DNA of 64,000 nucleotides from Arthrobacter alpinus (GTDB taxonomy: Bacteria > Actinomycetota > Actinomycetes > Actinomycetales > Micrococcaceae): the NCBI RefSeq assembly GCF_900105965.1, contig NZ_FNTV01000001.1, forward strand, positions 1,364,001 through 1,428,000, in the 5' to 3' direction. Positions 26,585 to 35,760 of this stretch are shown here, in pieces. The translations under genes were made by a program, and so were the position numbers. The notes under the pieces were generated by a model. That model was not told the DNA's origin and made no database searches. It saw only the letters and a list, made by a program, of their open reading frames with translations. Position 1 is the stretch's first letter. Every line of letters begins with the position of its first letter.

Positions 26585-26693
26585 AGCGGCCAAGAGACCT
26601 GGAGCACTGAGGCCGCGGTATCCAGTTGTTGGCGGAGGCCCCTCGCTCCCGCTCATGCACTAGGGTGCGACCGCCAGGATTGATGGAGTTTTC

Positions 26694-28664
26694 ATGAGTA
26701 GCACCACCCTTGCCCCCGATTCAGCCGCACCGCGATCAACTGCCGACCACCGGTCGGCGGATGATTCCGCCCGCGTGAACTTCTGGGTCGATCAAGCCCA
26801 CCGGCTTGATTGGGCACAGCCCTGGCACACGGATCACACATTCGTGCCGGCTTTTGATCCCGCCAGTAGCGAACTTCGCGTCCCCGCGATCGAATGGTTC
26901 GCCGGCGGAAAAATCAATGCCGCAGTTAACTGCGTTGACCGTCATGTCACGGCCGGGCGCGGTGAAAAAGTTGCACTGTTCTGCGAGGGCGAACCGGGGG
27001 ACCGCCGGGCCATTACGTATCGGGAATTGCAGGATGAGGTCTGCCGGGCGGCAAACGCGCTTCTTGCCTTGGGGATTGGCAAGGGCGACCGCGTGGTCAT
27101 CTATTTGCCCGTCATTGCCGAAACCATCATCATCACGCTGGCCGTGGCCCGCATTGGAGCCATTCACTCATTAGTCTTTGGCGGCTTCTCTGCCGAGGCT
27201 TTGCAGTTCCGTGTCGAGGATACGGGCGCCAAACTCCTAGTGACCACCGACGGCCAGTTTCGCCGGGGCAAAGCCGTGCCGGTCAAGGCCAATGCGGATG
27301 TGGCTGTGTCCGGAGAGAACTCGATTGAGCACGTTTTGGTGGTCCGCCGTACTGGTTCAGAGATCGACTGGACCGAAGGTCGTGACATCTGGTGGCACGA
27401 CGCCGTCGGCGGTGCAAGTACCGAGCACACTGCAGAGTACTTCGACGCCGAGACTCCGCTGTTTATCATGTACACCTCCGGAACCACGGGCCAGCCGAAG
27501 GGACTTGTCCACACAACCGGCGGTTACCTGACTCAGGCTTCCTCCAGCCACGAGCTGCTGTTCAGCAATCCTGATCCGACGCTGCGCGATGCTGATGTGC
27601 ATTGGTGCACGGCTGACCTGGCGTGGGTTACGGCACATACCTACGAGATCTATGGCCCGCTTTCCAACGGCGTCAGCCAGGTGATCTTCGAGGGCACCCC
27701 CAACACCCCGCACCCGGGCCGCCACTTCGAGATCATCGAGCGCTACGGGGTGACAAGCTATTACACGGCACCAACCCTGGTTCGCTCACTCATGGGCTGG
27801 TTCCCGGACGGCGTACCCGCCCACCACGATCTCTCGTCGCTTCGGCTCCTGGGAACAGTTGGCGAGGCCGTCAATCCGCAAGCTTGGAGCTGGCTTCGTG
27901 ACCAACTCGGCGGGGGAACCTTGCCCATGGTTGATACGTGGTGGCAGTCGGAAACCGGTGCCACGATCCTCTCGCCCCGACCCGGCGACACCACGTTCAA
28001 GCCCGGATGCGCCTCCCATGCCATGCCCGGGGTCAGCGTGCGGATCGTGGACGACGCCGGGACTGTAGTTAAGCCCGATGTGCAGGGCTTGATTGTGGTG
28101 GATGGAATAGGTCCGGCCATGGCCCGCACGGTCTGGGGAAACCCCCAGCGCTACCTCGATTCCTACTGGCGAAAGTTTGCCGAACAGGGTTACTTCCTGG
28201 CCGGCGACGGCGCCCGTTACGATGCGGACGGCCACATCTGGATTCTGGGTCGCATTGATGACGTCATCAATATTTCCGGTCACCGGCTTTCCACGATCGA
28301 GATTGAATCCGCGCTGGTGTCCCACCCGAGCGTGATCGAGGCCGGTGTGACTCCCGTTGCCGATTCGCTGACGGGGCATGCCGCCGTCGCGTTTGTGGTG
28401 GTCCACGGCGAGCCGGAACCCACCGCGTTGGAAGCCGAATTGCGTGCGCACGTGGCACTCAAGATCGGCCCCGTGGCCAAACCAGCAGCCGTCGTGGTGG
28501 TTCCTGATGTTCCCAAGACCCGCTCCGGGAAGATCATGCGCAGGCTCTTGGCCCAAATGTTTGAGGATTCGCCCCTGGGCGATACCACCTCGCTACAAAA
28601 CGAAGAATCAATGGCCGGCATCGTCGCGGCCGTCACCCAGTACAAAAAGAAGGATCACTCATGA
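26694..28664 (+). CDS. acs: Acetyl-CoA synthetase
   Basis: A 656-residue AMP-forming acyl-CoA ligase that turns acetate, ATP and CoA into acetyl-CoA. Motifs seen are YTSGTTGQPKGLVHTTGGYL (ATP loop), VDTWWQSETG with the tryptophan that limits the pocket to acetate, and the C-terminal PKTRSGKIMRR whose K613 is the acylation-regulated lysine. It is the first gene of an operon; the next gene overlaps by four bases. In this setting it could recover the acetate that O-acetylhomoserine sulfhydrylase releases. Propionate as substrate cannot be excluded. Confidence 0.9.
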   Translation: MSSTTLAPDSAAPRSTADHRSADDSARVNFWVDQAHRLDWAQPWHTDHTFVPAFDPASSELRVPAIEWFAGGKINAAVNCVDRHVTAGRGEKVALFCEGEPGDRRAITYRELQDEVCRAANALLALGIGKGDRVVIYLPVIAETIIITLAVARIGAIHSLVFGGFSAEALQFRVEDTGAKLLVTTDGQFRRGKAVPVKANADVAVSGENSIEHVLVVRRTGSEIDWTEGRDIWWHDAVGGASTEHTAEYFDAETPLFIMYTSGTTGQPKGLVHTTGGYLTQASSSHELLFSNPDPTLRDADVHWCTADLAWVTAHTYEIYGPLSNGVSQVIFEGTPNTPHPGRHFEIIERYGVTSYYTAPTLVRSLMGWFPDGVPAHHDLSSLRLLGTVGEAVNPQAWSWLRDQLGGGTLPMVDTWWQSETGATILSPRPGDTTFKPGCASHAMPGVSVRIVDDAGTVVKPDVQGLIVVDGIGPAMARTVWGNPQRYLDSYWRKFAEQGYFLAGDGARYDADGHIWILGRIDDVINISGHRLSTIEIESALVSHPSVIEAGVTPVADSLTGHAAVAFVVVHGEPEPTALEAELRAHVALKIGPVAKPAAVVVVPDVPKTRSGKIMRRLLAQMFEDSPLGDTTSLQNEESMAGIVAAVTQYKKKDHS

Positions 28665-29839
28665 CCAGCACGCCAGAGAATATTGCCGACTTCGCCACCC
28701 CGCTGAAGTTTGCCTACTGGGTTCCGAATGTTTCCGGCGGCCTGGTGGTCAGCACCATTGAGCAGCGCACCGACTGGAGCTTTGAGTACAACAAGAAATT
28801 GGCTCAGATTGCCGAGAACAGCGGCTTCGAGTACGCCCTGACCCAGACCCGCTACGCGGCCTCCTACGGCGCTGATCAGCAGCACGAGGCCACGAGCTTC
28901 TCGCTGGCCCTGCTCGGTGCAACGGAACGCCTGAAGGTCATCGCGGCCGTCCACCCGGGCATGTGGCACCCCGGTGTTCTAGCCAAGTTCATGATCACAG
29001 CCGATCATCTTTCCAACGGCCGCGCGGCCGTCAACATCGTCTCCGGCTGGCTCAAGGATGAGTTCGTCAACTTTGGTCTTGACTGGCTGGAACACGACGA
29101 GCGCTACGTCCGCACGGAGGAATTCATCCGAGTCCTGCGCGGACTGTGGACCGAGCAGGACTTCTCGCAAGCAGGCAAGTACTACAACATCAACGAGTTC
29201 ACCCTTAAGCCGGCCCCCGTGGATGTGCCCGGCCGCGCCCACCCCGAGATCTTCTTCGGCGGCAACTCCACAGCCGCCCAGGCCACGGCTGGCCGAGTTG
29301 CCGACTGGTACTTCTCCAACGGCCGCACGCTGGAGGGCTACACCGAGAACGTCAACGGCGTCTTGGCCGCCGCTGCCGAATCCGGCCGCAAGCCGCGCTT
29401 TGGACTCAACGGCTTCGTGATCGCCCGCGATTCCGAGAAGGAAGCACGTGAGACGCTGCGTGAAATCGTCGCGAAGGCGCACCGTCCCGCCGTCGAAGGT
29501 TTCGCCGCTGCCGTGAAGGAAGCCGGCGCATCCACCAAGGACGGCAAGGGCATGTGGGCCGATTCCTCGTTCGAGGACCTCATACAGTACAACGACGGCT
29601 TCAAGACCCAGTTGATCGGCACCCCCGAGCAGGTTGCAACCCGGATCGTGGAGTACAAGAAGCGCGGTGTGAACTTGCTGTTGACCGGCTACCTGCACTT
29701 CCAGGAAGAGGTAGCGACCTTCGGCAAGGACGTCATGCCGATTGTTCGCGAACTTGAGGCGGATCTGGCCCGCAAGAACGGAACTGAACTGGACATCTCA
29801 CTGTTGCCCGAAACCAACTTCGAAAAGGTGTCGATCTAA
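28661..29839 (+). CDS. sfnG: Dimethylsulfone monooxygenase (SfnG-like)
   Basis: A 392-residue luciferase-like, FMNH2-dependent monooxygenase. The N-terminal LKFAYWVPNVSGGLVVSTIE followed by EQRTDW and YALTQTRYAASYGA is the pattern of SfnG, which splits dimethylsulfone into methanesulfinate and formaldehyde. NGRAAVNIVSGWLKDEF is the shared LLM-family segment. It needs reduced flavin from a separate reductase; two candidates are encoded just upstream on the other strand. It is coupled to acs (four-base overlap) and to metY (one-base overlap, TAATG). Related enzymes act on alkanesulfonates, so the exact substrate should be tested. Confidence 0.88.
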   Translation: MTSTPENIADFATPLKFAYWVPNVSGGLVVSTIEQRTDWSFEYNKKLAQIAENSGFEYALTQTRYAASYGADQQHEATSFSLALLGATERLKVIAAVHPGMWHPGVLAKFMITADHLSNGRAAVNIVSGWLKDEFVNFGLDWLEHDERYVRTEEFIRVLRGLWTEQDFSQAGKYYNINEFTLKPAPVDVPGRAHPEIFFGGNSTAAQATAGRVADWYFSNGRTLEGYTENVNGVLAAAAESGRKPRFGLNGFVIARDSEKEARETLREIVAKAHRPAVEGFAAAVKEAGASTKDGKGMWADSSFEDLIQYNDGFKTQLIGTPEQVATRIVEYKKRGVNLLLTGYLHFQEEVATFGKDVMPIVRELEADLARKNGTELDISLLPETNFEKVSI

Positions 29840-31173
29840 TGACCGAGCATTCCTTTGGCTTTCGGACCCGCGCCTTGCACGCAGGTGGCACGCCCGACGC
29901 CGAACATGGCGCCCGTGCGGTGCCGATCTACCAGACCACCTCGTTCGTGTTCAAGAGCACCGACGACGCCGCCAACCTGTTTGCGCTGCAGAAGTACGGC
30001 AATATTTACTCCCGGATCGGCAATCCCACGGTCGCCGCATTCGAGGAGCGCATCGCCTCGCTTGAGGGCGGCATCGGGGCTGTTGCGACATCGTCGGGCA
30101 TGGCAGCTGAGTTCATCACCTTCGCGGCACTGTGCGGGGCAGGTGACCATATAGTTGCCTCCTCAAAACTGTATGGCGGAACCATCACCCAGCTGGATGT
30201 AACCCTGCGCCGCTTCGGGGTGGAGACCACCTTCATCGATTCCACCGATCCGGCCGATTTTGCCGCGGCAATCCAGGACAACACGAAGGCCGTGTACACC
30301 GAGATCGTGGCCAACCCTTCGGGCGACATTGCCGATCTGGAAGGGCTGGCTGCTGTGGCCCACGAGGCTGGCGTTCCTCTGGTGGTTGACGCCACCTTGA
30401 GCACGCCGTACCTCATCAGGCCCATCGAATTTGGTGCCGACATCGTAATCCACTCCGCCACCAAATTCCTCGGCGGACACGGCACAACCCTCGGTGGTGT
30501 TGTGGTGGAATCAGGGCGTTTCAATTGGGGCAACGGTAAGTTCCCCACCATGACCGAGCCGGTGGCCTCTTACGGCAATGTGTCCTGGTGGGGAAACTTT
30601 GGCGAGTATGGCTTCTTGACGAAGCTGCGGTCCGAGCAACTCCGTGACATTGGTCCGTCCCTCTCGGCCCAGTCTGCTTTCACGCTCTTGCAAGGTGTGG
30701 AGACCTTGCCGCAGCGCATGGATGAGCACCTGCGCAACGCCGCCGCCGTGGCAGCCTGGCTCGAAGCGGACGAGCGAGTCTCGTGGGTCAAGTTCGCCGG
30801 ACTGCCCAGCCACCCCGATTTTGAGCGCGGACGGCGGTACCTGCCCAAGGGTGTCGGCTCCGTTTTTGCTTTCGGTGTGAGCGGCGGCCGTGCTGCCGGG
30901 AAGACTTTCATCGACGCCCTCCAGTTGGCCAGCCACCTGGCCAATATTGGTGACTCCCGAACCTTGGTGCTTCACCCGGCGTCCACCACGCACCAGCAAC
31001 TCACGGCCGATCAGCTCGATGCGTCAGGCGTCCCCGAGGACTTGATTCGGATTTCCGTGGGACTCGAAGACTTGGCCGATATCCTGTGGGATCTTGACCA
31101 GGCGTTGACCATTGCTCAGGAATCCACAGAAGACGATGCGGCCCCGTCCTGCACGATCGGAGCAAACGCATGA
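29839..31173 (+). CDS. metY: O-acetylhomoserine sulfhydrylase
   Basis: A 444-residue PLP enzyme of the Cys/Met metabolism family that joins O-acetylhomoserine with sulfide (or methanethiol) to give homocysteine (or methionine) and acetate. FRTRALHAGGTPDAEHGARA at the start and K209 in HSATKFLGGHGTTLGG, the Schiff-base lysine, are diagnostic; the length is typical of MetY rather than MetB. Placed directly after sfnG, it would assimilate sulfur freed from organosulfur compounds. Confidence 0.94.
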   Translation: MTEHSFGFRTRALHAGGTPDAEHGARAVPIYQTTSFVFKSTDDAANLFALQKYGNIYSRIGNPTVAAFEERIASLEGGIGAVATSSGMAAEFITFAALCGAGDHIVASSKLYGGTITQLDVTLRRFGVETTFIDSTDPADFAAAIQDNTKAVYTEIVANPSGDIADLEGLAAVAHEAGVPLVVDATLSTPYLIRPIEFGADIVIHSATKFLGGHGTTLGGVVVESGRFNWGNGKFPTMTEPVASYGNVSWWGNFGEYGFLTKLRSEQLRDIGPSLSAQSAFTLLQGVETLPQRMDEHLRNAAAVAAWLEADERVSWVKFAGLPSHPDFERGRRYLPKGVGSVFAFGVSGGRAAGKTFIDALQLASHLANIGDSRTLVLHPASTTHQQLTADQLDASGVPEDLIRISVGLEDLADILWDLDQALTIAQESTEDDAAPSCTIGANA

Positions 31174-31664
31174 GCACCACCGAACGCATCTGGGTAGGTC
31201 CCTCGGCTCCGGAACGGCTGGCGATCTTGCGAAGGACCCAGTCCATCGCCATTGTTGGAGCCTCGGACAAGCCCTCCCGCGCAAGCTATTTTGTGGCAAC
31301 GTACTTGCTGTCCTCCAGCCGATACCGCGTGTATTTTGTGAACCCGGTAGCCACGGAGATCTTGGGCCAACCCGTGTACAAGTCACTCGCCGATTTGCCC
31401 GAAGTCCCGGATCTGGTGGATGTATTCCGCCGTCATGACGATCTGCCAAGTGTTTTGGCGGAGACCTTGGCCGTGGGCGCCAAGACGTTGTGGCTCCAGC
31501 TGGGTTCCTGGCATGAAGAGGTCGCAGCGCGGGCTGAGGCCGCAGGACTTGAAGTGGTCATGGACCGCTGCGTCAAGATTGAGCACGCCCGTTTCCACGG
31601 CGGTCTGCACCTGGCCGGCTTTGACACTGGCGTCATCTCCTCCAAACGCCAAGTTCTGGCGTAA
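31170..31664 (+). CDS. CoA-binding domain protein (YccU-like)
   Basis: A 164-residue single-domain Rossmann-fold protein resembling the CoA-binding domain of succinyl-CoA synthetase. IAIVGASDKPSRASYFVATYL carries the nucleotide loop, and VDVFRRHDDLPSVLAETLAVGAKTLWLQLG and VVMDRCVKIEH are family motifs. It overlaps metY by four bases. The same domain protein often follows metY in Actinobacteria, so the link to sulfur metabolism looks conserved, but no reaction is known. Confidence 0.85.
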   Translation: MSTTERIWVGPSAPERLAILRRTQSIAIVGASDKPSRASYFVATYLLSSSRYRVYFVNPVATEILGQPVYKSLADLPEVPDLVDVFRRHDDLPSVLAETLAVGAKTLWLQLGSWHEEVAARAEAAGLEVVMDRCVKIEHARFHGGLHLAGFDTGVISSKRQVLA

Positions 31665-31671
31665 GGATTCA

Positions 31672-31714
31672 AAAGTCAGGAAGGCCCCCGCGGTGCTGGG
31701 GCCTTCCTGACTTT
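31672..31714. terminator. Strong bidirectional terminator
   Basis: A 17-pair perfect stem, AAAGTCAGGAAGGCCCC with GGGGCCTTCCTGACTTT, and a nine-base loop, ending in T runs on both strands. It separates the metY operon from the converging mycothione reductase. Confidence 0.92.
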
Positions 31715-31721
31715 CGTACCG

Positions 31722-33200
31722 TCACACCTCTTCGGCGCCCGCCGCTCCGGTCGGTTCGGTCTGATTGGTCGGCTCCGGCAGGCCGAGCAACGCATTTTCC
31801 ACAAGCTCGGACAGTGCCGGATGGATCCAGTACTGCTTGTTGGCCACGTCATGGGCGGTTTGGCCAAAATGCATGGCCTGGATCAACGGTTGAATAACGG
31901 TGGCCGCCTCCGGACCAAGAGCATGGGCTCCCAGCAACAACCCTGTGGCAGGGTCGGCCAGGACCTTCAGGAAGTGCCTCGAATCCTCCCGCGCCCAGCC
32001 GGCAGCAATGTCACCATACTTTTGCACCTTCACGGCATGGGCAATGCCGGCCTTGATGGCGTGATCTTCGGTGATGCCCACGGAGGCAATCTGCGGGTCC
32101 GTGAAGACGGCGGCAGGAACGAACCGGTGGTCCGAGCTCTTCGGTGCTTCCGGCTTGGCCAAGTTGTGTTTGACCACCTTGGCTTCGTGGTTGGCGACGT
32201 GCTTGAGCTGGTAGTGGGAGGAAACATCCCCGAGGGCAAAGATTCCCTCAACACGCGTGCGCTGGAACTTGTCCACCACAACTCGTCCGTGGCCATCAAG
32301 CTCCACGCCCGTCTTCTCCACTTCAAGGCCGGCACCGTTGGGGCGGCGTCCCGTGGCAACCAGGAGAACATCCGCCCTCAGGGTGCGGAGGCCGGTGGGG
32401 CCATTCACCACAAGTTCGACGCCGTCGCCGGCTCGGGCTGCGTTGCTCACGGTTGTCTCCAACAGGACGTTGTAGCGCGCCGCGGCCTCCTGCGTGAACT
32501 GGGCAGAAACGTCCGCGTCCTGCGACTTGAGTAGACGTTTTCCGCGAGCTATTTGTGTCACTTTCACACCGAAGGAGGAAAATACGTGGGCGAACTCTGC
32601 CGCAATGTAGCCGCCACCCAGAATCACCATGCTGGCTGGAAGGTGTGCCAAGCGCATGATGGTGTCCGAGGTATGGAAGGGAGCTCCGCCATCCCCTCGC
32701 CCATCAGGGGCGGGCGCTTCACCCGGGACCGCGGCAAGACCAGGCACAGAGGGAACAACGGCGTGCGAACCTGCGGCCAGCACAAATCGGTCCGCCGTCA
32801 CCTGGGCCGTCCCGCCGTCGTGCAGGTCAACGTGCACGGTCTTGGCTGCGGTGAAGCGCCCACGGCCGGAGAATACGGTTATGTTGGGGCACTCGGGGCC
32901 TTCTCGGTAGGCCCGCCCACCGGCTTCGATAGCGTCAATTCGAGCAAAGATCCGGTCCCGAATACCCGGCCAATCCACCGATTTCAGCTCGGCGTCAATG
33001 CCCAGAGGGGCCCCATGCCGCCCGGCATCGGCCAACTCGGCCGGGTGGACGAACATTTTCGTGGGGATACACCCCACGTTGAGGCAGGTCCCGCCAAACA
33101 ACCCATCCTCAATGATCGCGATACTCCAGGTCTCGAACTCCGGTCCCGGGATTGAGTTGCCGGATCCTGTACCGATGATGACCAGATCGAAGTGGGGCAT
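31722..33200 (-). CDS. mtr: Mycothione reductase
   Basis: A 492-residue FAD- and NADPH-dependent disulfide reductase that regenerates mycothiol from its disulfide. LVIIGTGSGNSIPGPEF is the variant dinucleotide motif of mycothione reductases, GGTCLNVGCIPTKMF has the redox pair C39-C44, and the C-terminal YWIHPALSELVENALLG holds the catalytic histidine and glutamate of the other subunit. It is a good marker that the host makes mycothiol. The C-terminus carries a short extra tail rich in glutamate, proline and alanine. It stands alone between a terminator and the BCCT gene. Confidence 0.94.
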   Translation of the reverse strand: MPHFDLVIIGTGSGNSIPGPEFETWSIAIIEDGLFGGTCLNVGCIPTKMFVHPAELADAGRHGAPLGIDAELKSVDWPGIRDRIFARIDAIEAGGRAYREGPECPNITVFSGRGRFTAAKTVHVDLHDGGTAQVTADRFVLAAGSHAVVPSVPGLAAVPGEAPAPDGRGDGGAPFHTSDTIMRLAHLPASMVILGGGYIAAEFAHVFSSFGVKVTQIARGKRLLKSQDADVSAQFTQEAAARYNVLLETTVSNAARAGDGVELVVNGPTGLRTLRADVLLVATGRRPNGAGLEVEKTGVELDGHGRVVVDKFQRTRVEGIFALGDVSSHYQLKHVANHEAKVVKHNLAKPEAPKSSDHRFVPAAVFTDPQIASVGITEDHAIKAGIAHAVKVQKYGDIAAGWAREDSRHFLKVLADPATGLLLGAHALGPEAATVIQPLIQAMHFGQTAHDVANKQYWIHPALSELVENALLGLPEPTNQTEPTGAAGAEEV

Positions 33201-33415
33201 TGTCTTCGCTTTCCATGGATGAGTGGGGCTTGCCCCGGATTACTTCAAGGCTACCTTTCAGTGCATCCCATTCCGGCACCGTCACGGTCTCTACCCACGC
33301 CCTGCACATGTGGTTAGTCTGGGTTCTGTGAAGGCGTGCTGCCGTGCCGCTCCGGTCACGGCGCCAATGCCGTCCGCGGCCCTCTGGGCCACCTGGGTCC
33401 TGGAAAGGGAGCACA

Positions 33416-35623
33416 TTGGCCGACGTGGGCGATGAACACAAGCCTGGAAACGAACCACCTGCCGAGATGGTTGAGCGCAGCCGCTTCGGAGTAACCGGAC
33501 GCCGCAAAGCGCGCGAGGAGTCGGACAGGCGTCCACCCGTGACCAGCACCGAGTTGCTGATCAAGGGGCCGGCAGAAATGCGGACCGCTCCCGGTCCTCG
33601 GGTCAATTGGCGGGTGCTGATCATTTCCGCCGCCATTGTCTTAGCGTTCTCGATTTGGGCCATGGCCATGCCGGTGGAGGCGAAGGCCACCATGCACGCC
33701 GTGGTGATCTGGATTGCGACGAATCTTGGCTGGTACTACGTCCTCACCATTACCCTGGTGGTTCTCTTTGTCCTGTGGGTGGCGTTTTCCAAGGAGGGCA
33801 GGGTTCGGCTGGGGCCGGACCATTCGCGACCCCAATATAATCTTTTCACCTGGGTAGCCATGCTTTTTGCAGCTGGTGTGGGCATCGACATGCTCTTTTA
33901 CTCGGTGACCGGACCAATTACCCAATTCATTGCGCCGCCGTCCGGAACGCCCGAGTCTGCTGAGGCAGCCAAGGACGCCGTGGTCTGGACAATGTTCCAC
34001 TACGGCATTGCCGGGTGGTCGGTTTATGCACTCCTTGGCATGGCCATGGGCTACTTTTCCTACCGGTGGGGCATGCCGCTCTCCATCCGGGCCGCACTTT
34101 ACCCATTGCTGGGCAAACGCGTCCGCGGGGCGATCGGCGATACCATCGACATTTTTACGTTGGTCGGCACCGTTTTTGGCGTGGCGACCTCCATGGGCAT
34201 TGGCGTTGTTCTCCTCAACGTCGGTTTCGCCTGGCTTTTTGGTTTGCAGGAAGGGCTGGCCCTGCAGATCGCGCTGGTGGTGGTTGCCGTCATCATGACC
34301 ATCGCAGCGTGCACCTCAGGGGTGGATAAGGGAATCCGTGTCATATCCGAACTCAACCTGTGGTCAGCCGGAGCCATGATTTTGTACATCCTGATCACCG
34401 GAAACACCTCATTTCTGCTCAACGCCATGGTGGAGAACATTGGTCGCTTCATCTTCACTCTGCCCGAACGAACCCTGCAAACCTTCGCCTACGAGCCCGG
34501 CGGCGCCGATTGGATGGCTGGCTGGACCCTGTTCTTCTGGGCGTTCTGGTTGGCCTGGGGTCCCTTTGTGGGGCTCTTTCTGGCCCGCATCTCCCGAGGC
34601 AGGACGCTGAGGGAATTTGTCATTGCAGCCATCACGGCGCCGGTCCTCTGTGACTTCTTCATCGTCTCCATCTTCGGCAACAGTGCGCTGCGCGAAGTCT
34701 TGGATGGGAACACGGAGTTTGCCAAGCTCGCCATCGACAGCCCCGAACACGGCTGGTACGCGCTGTTGGAGATGTTCCCGGGTGCCCCCTTCTTGATTGG
34801 CCTGGCAACTCTCTCAGGTCTGCTGTTTTATCTGACCAGCGCCAATTCTGGGGCCATGGTGATGTCCAACTTCTCTTCCTCTATCCCTGACCCGGCCGTT
34901 GACGGGGCAAAATGGCTGCGCATTTTCTGGGCGCTTCTTACAGCAGTGCTGACGGTTTCCATGCTGGTGGCCGGCGGCGTGGCCACCATGGAATACGCAA
35001 CCCTGATCTTCGCCCTGCCGGTCACTGTCATTGCCTATCTGGTCATGGCGTCATTCTCCAAGGTGCTGCGAATGGAGCGTGCCGACCGGGAGGGTCAGGT
35101 GACGCGCAGGCGCTCGGCAGCCGTCACCGGCGGCCTTGCTCCCGAGAAGACGTGGCGGCAGCGTTTGGCCCACTTGCGGGCATACCCGTCCAATAAGTCG
35201 GTGGCCCAATTCGTGGAAAAGGTGGTGGGGCCAGCGCTTGCGGACGTTGCCGGCGAGTTCAAACAGCTCGGCTACGACGCCACTCTCACGGTCCTCCCGA
35301 ACCCCGCGACCGGCATCCACGAACATCTGCTGGTGGTCAACATGGACGCCCAGCGTCACTTCCACTACCGGGTCGCGGCGGTAGAAGCACCAGTACCAAT
35401 GTTTGGCAGCCGCAGCATGCAACGCGAGATCGATGTTTACTTCCGACTGGAAGTGTTCACACAAACCGGGTCAGAAGGCTACGACCTGATGGGGCTAACT
35501 CAACAACAAGTCATCAACGATGTTCTGGACCGGTACGAGGCCCACCTGTCATTTCTGCAGTATTCCACGGAACACGATTACCCGTCCGTCATCACGCCGC
35601 CGGTTCCACCGGAAGGGGAGTGA
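33416..35623 (+). CDS. BCCT-family transporter, BetT-like
   Basis: A 735-residue transporter of choline, betaine or related trimethylammonium compounds. It has a hydrophilic N-terminal tail of about 60 residues, twelve membrane segments, the family motif FFWAFWLAWGPFVGLFLARI, and GVGIDMLFYSVTGPITQF, the BetT-type variant of the substrate glycine stretch. A cytoplasmic C-terminal domain of about 150 residues (from about KVLRMERADR on) is typical for osmoregulated BetT proteins. The TTG at 33416 is taken as start because GAAAGGGAG precedes it; a longer frame from 33344 lacks a binding site. The 215-base gap before it holds divergent promoters and no gene. Confidence 0.89.
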   Translation: MADVGDEHKPGNEPPAEMVERSRFGVTGRRKAREESDRRPPVTSTELLIKGPAEMRTAPGPRVNWRVLIISAAIVLAFSIWAMAMPVEAKATMHAVVIWIATNLGWYYVLTITLVVLFVLWVAFSKEGRVRLGPDHSRPQYNLFTWVAMLFAAGVGIDMLFYSVTGPITQFIAPPSGTPESAEAAKDAVVWTMFHYGIAGWSVYALLGMAMGYFSYRWGMPLSIRAALYPLLGKRVRGAIGDTIDIFTLVGTVFGVATSMGIGVVLLNVGFAWLFGLQEGLALQIALVVVAVIMTIAACTSGVDKGIRVISELNLWSAGAMILYILITGNTSFLLNAMVENIGRFIFTLPERTLQTFAYEPGGADWMAGWTLFFWAFWLAWGPFVGLFLARISRGRTLREFVIAAITAPVLCDFFIVSIFGNSALREVLDGNTEFAKLAIDSPEHGWYALLEMFPGAPFLIGLATLSGLLFYLTSANSGAMVMSNFSSSIPDPAVDGAKWLRIFWALLTAVLTVSMLVAGGVATMEYATLIFALPVTVIAYLVMASFSKVLRMERADREGQVTRRRSAAVTGGLAPEKTWRQRLAHLRAYPSNKSVAQFVEKVVGPALADVAGEFKQLGYDATLTVLPNPATGIHEHLLVVNMDAQRHFHYRVAAVEAPVPMFGSRSMQREIDVYFRLEVFTQTGSEGYDLMGLTQQQVINDVLDRYEAHLSFLQYSTEHDYPSVITPPVPPEGE

Positions 35624-35760
35624 ACCTTCTCAGTTTGCGGTGCACCAACGCCGGAGATGCCATGATGAGTGATCTACCTACCGGGTGGCCTGGGCTAGTC
35701 TGATACTGCAAATCGGACCAACCACAGCTGCGCCGTGGCTCCTTGAGAAAGCGTTATGTC

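Larger units (their letters stand above)
26383..26693. promoter_or_regulatory. Divergent promoter region of the organosulfur locus
   Basis: The 311 bases between the flavin reductase and acs contain no gene I can support. Seen are two GTGACCAT repeats ten bases apart (26515-26532), a 12-base palindrome (26573-26584), GGTCT/AGACC arms around it, and GGCGG/CCGCC arms (26631-26675) just before the GATGGAG ribosome binding site of acs. Confidence 0.5.

Noticed and set aside
26585..26693. SAM riboswitch before acs
   Set aside because: The arms do not match the SAM-II or SAM-IV consensus that I know; left as an unclassified leader.
33344..33415. Longer N-terminus of the BCCT transporter
   Set aside because: The added 24 residues are arginine- and proline-rich, have no binding site, and fall in the shared promoter region; the TTG at 33416 has a good site.
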